Assembly (NCBI RefSeq): GCF_003008535.1
Contig: NZ_CP027666.1
Span: 2,717,501-2,781,500 of the forward strand
Length of the DNA stretch: 64,000 bases
DNA from: Ottowia oryzae
GTDB lineage: Bacteria; Pseudomonadota; Gammaproteobacteria; Burkholderiales; Burkholderiaceae_C
Direction: 5' to 3'
A program made the translations under genes and the position numbers. Position 1 is the first letter of the stretch, and every line of letters begins with the position of its first letter. Of this stretch, positions 8,037-16,065 are shown in pieces. The notes under the pieces are model-generated. The model searched no databases, was not told where the DNA came from, and was given only the letters and a program-made list of their open reading frames with translations.

Positions 8037-8803
8037 CAGCCCAAATCCCCTTGCAGCATCTGCTTCATCCCTTGCGACCAATAGGCCAGCGCGTCGTGGT
8101 CGGTCAGGTCCACCTTCAGCGGCGTCAGCGCGACATGGCCGGCGGCGGTGGCGTAAAAATCGGTACCCTCGGCCGCGTCGGCGGCAGCCCCTGCGCCGCC
8201 GATCCAGTACATCGTGTCGCCGCGCGGGCTGTCCATGGTGATGACGCGCTCGGCCGCATGGCGGCGCCCCAGGCGGCACACCTTGGGCGGCTTGAGCAGG
8301 TCCAGCGGCAAATTGGGAATGTTCACGTTCAGCAGCCACGGCTTGCCGCCCGAGTGCTGCGCGGCCACGCGCTGCACCAGGTCGGCGGCGGTGGAAGCAG
8401 CGGCGCCCAACTCGCCCCAGCCCTTTTCCACCTGCGAAAAGGCGATGGCCGGAATGCCAAACAGATAGCCTTCCATGGCCGCGCCCACGGTGCCGGAATA
8501 AATGGTGTCGTCGCCCATGTTGGCGCCGTTGTTGATGCCCGAGACGACCAGGTCGGGCCGGTAGTCCAGCAGCCCGGTCAGGGCGATGTGCACGCAGTCG
8601 GCAGGCGTGCCGTTGACGTAGCGAAAGCCGTTGGGCGCGGTGTGCACGTAGAGGGGCGAATGCAGCGTCAGCGCGTTGGACTTGGCGCTGTTGTTGTGCT
8701 CAGGCGCAACCACCTCCACATCAGCGATGGCGGCAAGTGCTTCGTACAGGGCCACGATGCCTGGGGCCTGGTAACCATCGTCGTTGCTGAGCAGAATCTT
8801 CAT
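8036..8803 (-). CDS. surE: 5'/3'-nucleotidase SurE
   Basis: SurE is a metal-dependent nucleoside monophosphatase and short-chain exopolyphosphatase linked to stress survival. The 255-aa protein starts at the ATG of MKILLSNDDGYQAPG. The paired Asp (NDD) and the later Asn in VVSGINNGANMGDDTIYSGT are the metal-binding residues of the family. The substrate-loop region around GTPADCVHIAL is present. The open frame continues upstream of this ATG, but family members begin with M-[KR]-[IL]-L, so 8803 is the likely start. It is first in the surE-pcm-nlpD operon and is transcribed divergently from the quinone reductase gene at 8969. Confidence 0.94.
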   Translation of the reverse strand: MKILLSNDDGYQAPGIVALYEALAAIADVEVVAPEHNNSAKSNALTLHSPLYVHTAPNGFRYVNGTPADCVHIALTGLLDYRPDLVVSGINNGANMGDDTIYSGTVGAAMEGYLFGIPAIAFSQVEKGWGELGAAASTAADLVQRVAAQHSGGKPWLLNVNIPNLPLDLLKPPKVCRLGRRHAAERVITMDSPRGDTMYWIGGAGAAADAAEGTDFYATAAGHVALTPLKVDLTDHDALAYWSQGMKQMLQGDLG

Positions 8804-8968
8804 GGTGCGCGGAGAACTGCAACCGATTGTAGGCGCGTTGCCGCGATGGTCTTCGCACCCGGGCGCCGGGGTGCCCCAGGCCGTCACGACAGGGACACGC
8901 TTGCCGCCGGGGCCGAACCTATCATCCGCCCATCACCCTTTTGACATGACATTGAGGAGCGCCCGCCC

Positions 8969-9946
8969 ATGCACGCCTGGCTTTGCGAAAACCCCATCGG
9001 CGTCGACGCCCTGACCTGGAAAGAGCTGCCCACGCCGCAGCCGGCCAAGGGCCAGGTGCTGATCCGCATCCAGGCGGCCAGCCTGAACTTTCCCGATCTG
9101 CTGATCGTGCAGAACAAGTACCAGATGAAGCCGGAGCTGCCCTTCGTGCCGGGCTCTGAGTACGCGGGCATCGTCGAGGCGGTGGGCGAAGGCGTTACGC
9201 ACCTGAAGGTGGGCGACGCGGTGGCCTGCCTGTCGGGCACGGGCGGCTTTGCCACGCACACGCTGGCGCCCGCCAAGCTGTGCATGCCGTTGCCCAAGGG
9301 CTTTTCGCCGGTGGACGCGGCGGCCTTCATCATGATCTACGCCACCAGCCACCACGCGCTGATGGACCGTGGCCAGCTTCAGCCCGGCGAAACGGTGCTG
9401 GTGCTGGGCGCCGCAGGTGGCGTGGGCATGTCGGCCATCCAGATCGCCAAGCTGGCGGGCGCCAAGGTGATTGCCGCCGCATCCAGCGACGAAAAGCTGG
9501 CGTTCTGCAAGCAGCTGGGTGCCGACGAAACCATTAACTACAGCACCGAAGACCTGCGCGAGCGGCTGAAGGAGCTGACCGGCAGCCACGGCCCTGACGT
9601 CATCTACGACCCCGTGGGCGGCCCGTTCACCGAGCCGGCCTTCCGCTCGATCGCCTGGCGCGGGCGCCACCTGGTGGTGGGATTTGCCGCGGGCGACATC
9701 CCGGCCATCAAGATCAACCTGGCGCTGGTCAAGGGCGCCAGCATCGTCGGCGTGTTCTGGGGCGATTTCGCCCGGCGCGAGCCCGAGGCCAACGCCAAAA
9801 TGATGCAGGAGCTGGCCACCTGGTACCTGAAGGGCAAGATCAAACCCGTGATCGACCGCGAAATGCCCATGAGTGAGCTGAAAGCCGCGTACGCCCGCAT
9901 GGGTTCGCGCGAAGTGAAGGGCAAGCTGGTGCTGGTCAACGAGTGA
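8969..9946 (+). CDS. NADPH:quinone oxidoreductase family protein
   Basis: This 325-aa zinc-independent medium-chain dehydrogenase/reductase resembles quinone oxidoreductases and short enoyl reductases. The N-terminal GroES-like domain includes LPFVPGSEYAGIVEAVGEGV. The Rossmann domain carries the nucleotide-binding VLGAAGGVGMSAIQIAKLAG, and PDVIYDPVGG is typical of this branch. The Cys/His zinc ligands of alcohol dehydrogenases are missing. A ribosome binding site (GAGGAG) precedes the ATG. It stands alone, divergent from surE. The physiological substrate is not apparent from the sequence. Confidence 0.88.
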   Translation: MHAWLCENPIGVDALTWKELPTPQPAKGQVLIRIQAASLNFPDLLIVQNKYQMKPELPFVPGSEYAGIVEAVGEGVTHLKVGDAVACLSGTGGFATHTLAPAKLCMPLPKGFSPVDAAAFIMIYATSHHALMDRGQLQPGETVLVLGAAGGVGMSAIQIAKLAGAKVIAAASSDEKLAFCKQLGADETINYSTEDLRERLKELTGSHGPDVIYDPVGGPFTEPAFRSIAWRGRHLVVGFAAGDIPAIKINLALVKGASIVGVFWGDFARREPEANAKMMQELATWYLKGKIKPVIDREMPMSELKAAYARMGSREVKGKLVLVNE

Positions 9947-10275
9947 CTGTGTTGAAGCGCACGGCGATGCAGCGCCTTGCCTGAGCGGCCCGGGTGCGCC
10001 GCAGCGCGCGGCCACTCGATAGAACCTACCGGCTCGGAGCCGCACGCCGAGGTGATGGGCACCGCCCTCCGCCGCCCATCTGCAGCAAGCGCCCGCCCCT
10101 CAGACAAGCGCTTGGCAAGCCCTGCCCGCGCGGGCAAGATGCGGGCATGACCCGTATCCGCATTTTGTCCACGCACCCGATGTCTTTCTTGGGTGCAATG
10201 TCGCCCAACATGGCGCCGCCCCCGCCGGCAGCCCCTTCGCCTAAGCGCGCTGCATGGGCGCGCACAGTCGCTCGC
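9947..10275. other. Intergenic stretch upstream of the DUF4124 gene
   Basis: No independent gene is supported here. The downstream frame is open back to 9994 and has earlier in-frame starts (for example 10147, MTRIRIL), so part of this region could be coding if one of them is used. No clear promoter was identified. Confidence 0.4.
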
Positions 10276-10824
10276 ATGAATCCTTGGCGCCTGGCGCGTT
10301 TGGCCGCCTTCACCGCGCTGGCGGCGGCGCCGGTGGCCTGGGCGCAAACTGCAGCGCCGACGCCTGCACCCACGGCGGCGCCCGCTTCCGCCGCCAGCGC
10401 CCCAGCCAAGCCACCCGCGCCGACGATCAAGCGCTGGGTGGACGAACGCGGCGTGGTGCATTTCAGCGACGCGCCGCCGCCATCCAGCGCGCGCGCCAAC
10501 GTCACCGAAATCGCCAAGGTGCCGCCGCTCACGCCCGCCGAACAAGCCAAGGCGCGCGACTTGATGAGCCAGTACGAGCAGCAGTTGGCCAAGGTGCCGG
10601 GCGCGCCTGCCTCGTCTCCAGCCGCATCCGCGCCCCAGCCCCGCCGCCCCGTTGCGGCGGCGCCCAGTGGCAACCAGAGTTGCGCCGCGCAGTGGGACCG
10701 CTACGGCGCCGCCTACCGGTGCCTGGACGGCTTTCGCGCCGCCAAGGGCGTGGTGCGGCCCGAAGCATTCGCCGTCTGCCCGGTGGTGAAGGAACCGGAT
10801 TGCCCTGCGCCTTCGGGCAGGTAA
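10276..10824 (+). CDS. DUF4124 domain-containing secreted protein
   Basis: This 182-aa protein has a signal peptide (MNPWRLARLAAFTALAAAPVAWA) and an Ala/Pro/Thr-rich stretch. The DUF4124 signature follows: KRWVDERGVVHFSD, in which a W-x-D-x-x-G-x-x-H-F-S-D unit packs as a small domain. The second half is Ala/Pro-rich and then has four cysteines (SCAAQW, YRCLDGF, AVCPVV, PDCPAP), probably disulfide-bonded in the periplasm. DUF4124 proteins are abundant in betaproteobacteria and often appear as accessory parts of envelope enzymes. The lytic transglycosylase at 14954-16027 has a related unit. The start is chosen for the signal peptide; no ribosome binding site supports it strongly. Confidence 0.75.
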   Translation: MNPWRLARLAAFTALAAAPVAWAQTAAPTPAPTAAPASAASAPAKPPAPTIKRWVDERGVVHFSDAPPPSSARANVTEIAKVPPLTPAEQAKARDLMSQYEQQLAKVPGAPASSPAASAPQPRRPVAAAPSGNQSCAAQWDRYGAAYRCLDGFRAAKGVVRPEAFAVCPVVKEPDCPAPSGR

Positions 10825-11045
10825 GGCAGCTGCGGCCAAGTGCTTGACGTCGCGGCTACGCGATTCGTGCCCCGGTGCGCGCAGGCCCCGGGAGCACTGC
10901 GGGCGCAGTGCAGGCGCCACGCTACTTCAAGGCGATGAGTTGCTGGGTTGATCGGCCTGCGTTCCCTGCTGCGCCTCACTAGCACCGAGGTCGAAGTGCC
11001 GGGTCTTTCACCTCACGCGTGACACCGCGCGCATCGGGGTTACTC

Positions 11046-11097
11046 TAATTTTCATAGCTGCCAGCGCAGGCTGGTAGAGCGCTAGAGGCCGATTGGG
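11046..11097 (+). repeat. Comamonad-type inverted repeat, copy 3
   Basis: This copy reads CATAGCTGCCAGCGC, then GAGCGCTAGAGGCCGATT, one of the cleanest copies. It sits between two convergent genes, ending 14 bp before the stop of the deacetylase-like gene. Confidence 0.85.
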
Positions 11098-11110
11098 TTC
11101 GAAATCAAAC

Positions 11111-12040
11111 TTAAGAACCCGCCGAGCCGTACACGGGGTGCTCTCTCAAGGTGCGAAAGCAAAAGCCCTGCGCTTGCAGGCCGGTGATGAGCGGCTCCAG
11201 CCCTACCGGCACCTGCGGCACTTCGCGCGACCACACGCCCAGGTGCGCCAAAAGCACGTCGCCGGGCCTCACGCGGGCCACGGTTTGCGCGACCTGCTTG
11301 TCGGTGGGCGACCGCGGGGCGTTTGCCCCTTCGGCCAGGAAAGCCACCGGCACCGTCGGCACATGCCGAAAGCCGCACGTCTTGGCCGCCGCCACCAGCG
11401 CGGGCGAGACGCGGTCGCCGGGCGCACGGAAGGCCGCCATCGCATTCACGCCGGTGATATGTGCCAGCCGGTCGGCCGTTACGTCGATGTTTTCGCAGTA
11501 CTTGGCCGCGCTCCAGGTAAAGGTGCGCCCCGCGAAGGCGCCCAATTGCGGGCGCACCAGGAACCCCGGCGGCTTGCCGCGCACGTCGCCCAGCCAAAGC
11601 ACCTCATCGCGCGTTTGCGACGCGAAGGCGTGCCCTTCATCGCCACGCGCCTTCCACCAGGGCGCCCAGGTGCTGTCCAGCGCATCGCCGCCCTGGGGCG
11701 TCGGGTCGGCCGACGCAAAGAACGTGGCGCGCACCTTGTGCCGCTTCAACACCACGGCCACCAACGGGGCCACCTCCATCGAGCCGGTGCGAAAACTCAG
11801 GTACACCGGCTTGTCGCAAGCAGGCGTTGGGGCGGCCGGCGCGGGCGCCGTTTGCGCCATGGCCGCGCCCATCAGCGACAGGGCGACGGCGGCGCTCAGT
11901 CGGCGCAGCAACGCCGCGCGGGCTGAAGGCAAGGTGGGTTGCGCGCTGGCCGGGCTGCTTGCAGGAAAGTCATCGCAGGCGTGGGGCGCGCCGGCCACCA
12001 CGCCATCTGCAGCGCGGCGGGCTTGAAACGTTGAGGTCAC
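11111..12040 (-). CDS. Polysaccharide deacetylase-like protein lacking metal ligands
   Basis: The protein (309 aa from the GTG at 12040) has a hydrophobic segment (LLRRLSAAVALSLMGAAMAQ) after a polar N-terminus and then a NodB-like barrel. The scaffold is clear: VYLSFRTGSMEVAPLV, KVRATFFAS, GHAFASQTRDEVLW, FRAPGDRVSPALV, GDVLLAHLGVWSR and LREHPVYG. The key residues are altered: motif 1 (TFDDGP or TFDTG) reads SFRTGS, so the metal-binding Asp is Arg, and motif 2 (HTxxH) reads QTRDE, so both His are lost. It is therefore unlikely to be an active metal-dependent deacetylase. The frame is open to a GTG at 12106, but that sits beside a repeat; the true start is uncertain. Confidence 0.75.
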   Translation of the reverse strand: MTSTFQARRAADGVVAGAPHACDDFPASSPASAQPTLPSARAALLRRLSAAVALSLMGAAMAQTAPAPAAPTPACDKPVYLSFRTGSMEVAPLVAVVLKRHKVRATFFASADPTPQGGDALDSTWAPWWKARGDEGHAFASQTRDEVLWLGDVRGKPPGFLVRPQLGAFAGRTFTWSAAKYCENIDVTADRLAHITGVNAMAAFRAPGDRVSPALVAAAKTCGFRHVPTVPVAFLAEGANAPRSPTDKQVAQTVARVRPGDVLLAHLGVWSREVPQVPVGLEPLITGLQAQGFCFRTLREHPVYGSAGS

Positions 12041-12052
12041 GGGATTCACTTC

Positions 12053-12101
12053 AGATTCGATAGCTGCCAGCGACCGTGGTACGGGCGCCAGGAGGTTATT
12101 C
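12053..12101 (+). repeat. Comamonad-type inverted repeat, copy 4
   Basis: This copy reads CGATAGCTGCCAGCG, then GGCGCCAGGAGG and an AT-containing end. It lies just upstream of the chosen start of the deacetylase-like gene. Confidence 0.7.
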
Positions 12102-12335
12102 GGCACCCGATCAGGGCGCGCACCCTCTGCCTTTGGGCGCGCCGATCATATGGGCAGGCGTATCAAATCGTCACAAAGCCGAGTGCTTCAAGACAACACG
12201 CGCGTGCAGTATTTCTCGATTCGGGGCTGATCGAACAATCAGCCGCCCAGCGGCAAGCCAAGCCATGGCGAGGCCTATCGCCATGCCCGTGCACGTGTCA
12301 GCGCGCGACTCAGCGCGGCTACCGCCTTACGGTGC

Positions 12336-12521
12336 TCACTTGCGCTCGCGCCGCTCCCGGGCGCGGCGCTGCTGGCGCGTTTCGCTGGCCAGCTTGGCGG
12401 CCTGCTGCTTTTGCTGCCGCTTGGCGCGCCAGCCGCGCGACAGGTAGCGGCCCAGCGCAAAACTGATGGCGGCGCCCACCAGCATCAGCAGCAGGCCGAT
12501 GGGCGACAGCTGGCCGCCCAT
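12336..12521 (-). CDS. Small single-pass membrane protein, coupled to parC
   Basis: This 61-aa protein has one predicted transmembrane helix (IGLLLMLVGAAISFALGRYL) followed by a strongly basic cytoplasmic-type tail rich in Arg, Lys and Gln (WRAKRQQKQQAAKL to RRERK). Its ATG overlaps the TGA of parC (TGATG), which indicates translational coupling and supports it as a real gene. A GTG one codon earlier is also possible. No function is recognised. The basic tail could contact nucleic acid or acidic lipid. Confidence 0.65.
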   Translation of the reverse strand: MGGQLSPIGLLLMLVGAAISFALGRYLSRGWRAKRQQKQQAAKLASETRQQRRARERRERK

Positions 12522-14929
12522 CACAGCACCCGCTGCACGTCGTTGGGCTTGAAGCCCAAGTCGGCCGCCTTGCCTTTGCGCCCCCGGGTGCTGCGGGCGT
12601 TGTTCAGGCTGTGGATTTCCAGCGTTTCATCGCGCGCCTTGCCGCCCCTGCCGATGCCGCTGATGCGCACGCTGCGCGTGTAGGCCGCGGCGCCCGCCAG
12701 CCGGTCTTTGTCGTCCAGGTCGATCAGCGTCAGGCCGCGCCCGCCTTTTTCCATCAGCTTGAGTTCGCCGATCTCGAAAGTGAGGATGCGCCCGCCGGTC
12801 GACGCGCAGGCCACATGCGTAGCCGCTACGGATTGCATAGCTGCCTGCGCAGACTGCTCGGGCGCTGGCGGGTTATTTCCCTTGGAATCCCACGCCGCCA
12901 GGGATGGCCTGCAGATCTGCTCGCCCTCGCCCACGGTGATGAACGCCTTGCCACCGCGCTGGCGGCTCAGCATGTGCTCCACGCGCGCCAGAAATCCGTA
13001 GCCGCCAGAGCCCGACAGCAGCAGCGTGGCGCCCTCCGGCCCCGCAAAGTAGTGCTGCGGGTGGCTGCCCGCTTCCAGCTCGATCAGCGTGGTGACGGGC
13101 TGGCCGTCGCCGCGCGCGCCTGGCAGGTTGGCCACCGGCACCGTGTACACGCGGCCGACGCCGTTCTGCGCTGTGCCGAAGACCAGCAGGTTGTCAACCG
13201 TGCGGCATTCAAACGTGCCGTACAGCCCGTCGCCCGCCTTGAAGGCGAAGGCCGCCGCGTCGTGCCCGTGGCCCTGGCGCGCGCGCACCCAGCCTTTTTC
13301 GCTGATGACGACGGTGACGGGCTCGTCCACCACCTTCACCTCGACCACGGCTTTTTTCTCGGCCTGGATCAGCGTGCGGCGCTCGTCGGCAAACTGCTTG
13401 GCGTCGCCCTCGATCTCCTTGACCATCAGGCGGCGCAGGCTGGCGGGGCTGTTCAGGATGTCTTCCAGGCTGCCCTGCTCTTTGCGCAGCTCGGCCAGCT
13501 CCTGCTCGATCTTGATGGCTTCCAGCCGGGCCAGCTGGCGCAGGCGGATGTCCAGGATGTCGTCGGCCTGCCGGTCGGTCAGCTTGAAGCGGGCGATCAG
13601 TGCGGCCTTGGGCTCGTCGCTTTCGCGGATGATGGCGATCACCTCGTCGATGTTCAGCAGCACCAGCTGCCGCCCTTCGAGGATGTGGATGCGGTCCAGC
13701 ACCTTCTGCAGGCGGTGCTGGCTGCGGCGGGTGATGGTGGTCTGGCGGAAGGCGATCCACTCGGTCAGCAGATCGCGCAGCGACTTCTGCGTGGGCCGGC
13801 CGTCCAGGCCGACGCAGGTCAGGTTGATCGAGGCCGAGGTTTCCAGGCTGGTGTGCGCCAGCAGCGTGCGCGCCAGGTCGTCCTGGCTGACGGTGCGGCT
13901 CTTGGGCTCGAACACGATGCGCACGGCCGCATCCTTGCTGGATTCGTCACGCACCTCGTCCAGCACGGCCAGCACGGTGGCCTTGAGCTGGTTCTGGTCC
14001 TGCGTCAGCGCCTTCTTGCCGTTCTTGACCTTGGGGTTGGTGATTTCCTCGATCTCTTCCAGCACGCGCTGGGTGCTGACGCCGGGCGGCAGCTCGGTCA
14101 CCACCAGTTGCCACTGGCCGCGCGCCAGGTCTTCGATCTTCCAGCGCGCACGCACTTTCAGGCTGCCGCGGCCGGTGCGGTAGGCGTCGTGGATGTCGGT
14201 GGCGGGGCTGATGATCTGGCCGCCGCCGGGGTAATCCGGCCCGGGCAGCAGGCCGAACAGCTCGTCGTCGCCCAGGTTGGCGTTCTTGACCAGGGCCACG
14301 CAGGCATCGGCGATCTCGCGCAGGTTGTGGCTGGGAATCTCGCACGCCATACCCACGGCAATGCCGCTGGCGCCGTTCAGCAGCACGAACGGCAGCCGCG
14401 CCGGCAGCTGGCGCGGCTCTTCCTGGCGGCCGTCGTAGTTGGGCACGAAGTCCACCGTGCCCTGCTCGATTTCCTCGAGCAGCAGGCGGGTGATCTTGGC
14501 CAGGCGCACCTCGGTGTAGCGCATGGCGGCGGCGCCATCGCCGTCGCGGCTGCCGAAGTTGCCCTGCCCGTCCACCAGCGGGTAGCGCAGGGAAAAATCC
14601 TGCGCCATGCGCACCAGCGCGTCGTACGCCGCTGTGTCACCGTGAGGGTGGAACTTGCCCAGCACGTCACCCACCACGCGGGCGCTTTTGACGGGCGAGG
14701 CCGCCGTGTTGCCGCCCGCGCCGCCGTAGCCCAGGCCCATCTGGTCCATGACGTACAGGATGCGGCGCTGCACCGGCTTTTGCCCATCGGCCACGTCGGG
14801 CAGCGCCCGCCCCTTGACCACAGACAAAGCGTATTCGAGGTAGGCGCGTTGCGCGTAGGTGGCCAAGGCCAGGTCGTCACCGGGCCCGTCGTTGGCCCCG
14901 GTCAGATCGAGGACCGTTTGATCGTTCAT
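12521..14929 (-). CDS. parC: DNA topoisomerase IV subunit A
   Basis: ParC forms the A2B2 topoisomerase IV with ParE and decatenates daughter chromosomes. The 802-aa protein has the breakage-reunion domain with LPDVADGQKPVQRRILYVMD, a quinolone-region segment KFHPHGDTAAYDAL, and the catalytic tyrosine (about residue 138) in AAMRYTEVRLAKI. A coiled-coil tower and a C-terminal beta-pinwheel follow. A Gln/Ala-rich insert in the C-terminal domain (around residues 683-702, containing EQSAQAAMQS) is encoded by a copy of the intergenic repeat. It is third in the run parE, lytic transglycosylase, parC, small membrane protein; its start is 24 bp after the transglycosylase stop. Confidence 0.96.
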   Translation of the reverse strand: MNDQTVLDLTGANDGPGDDLALATYAQRAYLEYALSVVKGRALPDVADGQKPVQRRILYVMDQMGLGYGGAGGNTAASPVKSARVVGDVLGKFHPHGDTAAYDALVRMAQDFSLRYPLVDGQGNFGSRDGDGAAAMRYTEVRLAKITRLLLEEIEQGTVDFVPNYDGRQEEPRQLPARLPFVLLNGASGIAVGMACEIPSHNLREIADACVALVKNANLGDDELFGLLPGPDYPGGGQIISPATDIHDAYRTGRGSLKVRARWKIEDLARGQWQLVVTELPPGVSTQRVLEEIEEITNPKVKNGKKALTQDQNQLKATVLAVLDEVRDESSKDAAVRIVFEPKSRTVSQDDLARTLLAHTSLETSASINLTCVGLDGRPTQKSLRDLLTEWIAFRQTTITRRSQHRLQKVLDRIHILEGRQLVLLNIDEVIAIIRESDEPKAALIARFKLTDRQADDILDIRLRQLARLEAIKIEQELAELRKEQGSLEDILNSPASLRRLMVKEIEGDAKQFADERRTLIQAEKKAVVEVKVVDEPVTVVISEKGWVRARQGHGHDAAAFAFKAGDGLYGTFECRTVDNLLVFGTAQNGVGRVYTVPVANLPGARGDGQPVTTLIELEAGSHPQHYFAGPEGATLLLSGSGGYGFLARVEHMLSRQRGGKAFITVGEGEQICRPSLAAWDSKGNNPPAPEQSAQAAMQSVAATHVACASTGGRILTFEIGELKLMEKGGRGLTLIDLDDKDRLAGAAAYTRSVRISGIGRGGKARDETLEIHSLNNARSTRGRKGKAADLGFKPNDVQRVL
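12824..12880 (+). repeat. Comamonad-type inverted repeat, copy 5 (inside parC)
   Basis: The plus strand reads GATTGCATAGCTGCCTGCGC, then GGGCGCTGGCGGGTTATTT, matching the family. It lies wholly within the parC coding region and is translated in frame from the minus strand. Confidence 0.75.
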
Positions 14930-14953
14930 TCAGAGAACCACAAAGAAAAAAGA

Positions 14954-16027
14954 CTATTCGCCCGGCGAAAGGCCCGCCGGCGGCGGTGTGTAAGCCAACG
15001 GTGCCCAGGGCGAGTCGCTGCTTGTCGCCGCAGCATCCGCGGGGCCAGACGGGCCAAGTACGGCCACTGGCGCAGCGCCAGCGGCGCGGGGCTTGGCGCC
15101 GCCGCCCGGCTCCAGCTCGACGCGCACGCGCCCACTGGCCTTGCCCAGGGCGCGGGCCACCGAAGCTACGCCGCCGGGGATGGCATTGGCCGCAGCATCG
15201 CCAGCGGCCACCCGCACGCCCTCCTGGGCGGGTTTGAAAACGCCGTACAAGCCCATGACCGTGCGCACGTAGCCCTGCGTTTCCTTGAAATTGGGAATCT
15301 TGTTGCCCGCGCGCTGCACAGCGCCTTCGCCCGCGTTGTAGGCGGCCACGGCCAGCGAGGTCTCGCCCTTGAACAGCTTGAGCAGGTACGACAGGTAGCG
15401 CGCCCCGGCGAAGATGTTGGTGCGCGGGTCGGTCAGCTTTTGCTCGACGGTTTGCGCGGCGATGGGGTGGCCCTTGCGGTCTTTGCGGCCGCCCTTGTCG
15501 GCCACCACGCCGTACTGCGTGGCCGTGGTGGGCAGCAGCTGCATGAGGCCCACGGCGCCCTTGGGCGACACCGCCGTCGGGTCAAAGCCCGATTCGGCGG
15601 CCACCACGGCCTTGAGCAGCTCGTAATCCACCGAATGCTGCTTGGCTGCCTCGCGCAGGTGCTTTTGCACGGCCTTGTAGCCGCGGGAATCGTCGATGGC
15701 CGCAAAGCGCTGCGGCATCTTGAAGGCCGGGTCGCCGCTGCCGGCCGACGCGCGCAAGCCCACGGCGCCGCCCCGCTGCGCCGCGCCGGGGTTGGCCAGC
15801 CGGGTCTCGGCCGTCAGGCTCAGCCGGGAGACGTCGGCGCCCTTGTAGTACAGCTGATAGCGCTCGTCGATCTGCTCGGCGGCGAAATGGGTCACGCCCT
15901 GTTCATCGACGTGGCTCCACAAATCGGCGCGGGCGGGCGCGTGGCCCAGCGCCAGCAGGCAGGCCAGCGCGGGCGCCAGCCAGGTGGGCGCCCGGCGCGC
16001 GCCAAAGCGCAACGGCGGCTTAGTCAT
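14954..16027 (-). CDS. Soluble lytic transglycosylase-like protein with DUF4124-like N-terminus
   Basis: This exported peptidoglycan-cleaving enzyme has 357 aa. A signal peptide (WLAPALACLLALGHAPARA) precedes a DUF4124-like unit (LWSHVDEQGVTHFAAEQ). The SLT domain follows: YELLKAVVAAESGFDP contains the catalytic Glu, with SPKGAVGLMQLLPTTA and VAAYNAGEGAV as the other family motifs. The C-terminal ~90 residues are Ala/Pro/Gly-rich. It starts at ATG 16027; a TTG two codons upstream is less likely. It sits between parE and parC on the same strand with short gaps, so transcription is probably shared although the function differs. Confidence 0.88.
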   Translation of the reverse strand: MTKPPLRFGARRAPTWLAPALACLLALGHAPARADLWSHVDEQGVTHFAAEQIDERYQLYYKGADVSRLSLTAETRLANPGAAQRGGAVGLRASAGSGDPAFKMPQRFAAIDDSRGYKAVQKHLREAAKQHSVDYELLKAVVAAESGFDPTAVSPKGAVGLMQLLPTTATQYGVVADKGGRKDRKGHPIAAQTVEQKLTDPRTNIFAGARYLSYLLKLFKGETSLAVAAYNAGEGAVQRAGNKIPNFKETQGYVRTVMGLYGVFKPAQEGVRVAAGDAAANAIPGGVASVARALGKASGRVRVELEPGGGAKPRAAGAAPVAVLGPSGPADAAATSSDSPWAPLAYTPPPAGLSPGE

Positions 16028-16065
16028 AGGCAAGTTTGCGGTGTGCGGCTGGTGTGACCGGCCGC

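Noticed and set aside
11046..11110. GATTGGGTTCGAAATC-like sequence considered as a tRNA T-arm
   Set aside because: No acceptor, D or anticodon stems could be assembled around it, and it is part of repeat copy 3.
12611..16057. Very long open frame (over 1100 codons) on the plus strand
   Set aside because: It is antisense to parC and the lytic transglycosylase, whose motifs are clear. Long antisense frames are common in high-GC DNA. The product is low-complexity (His, Gln, Ala, Gly) with no domain.
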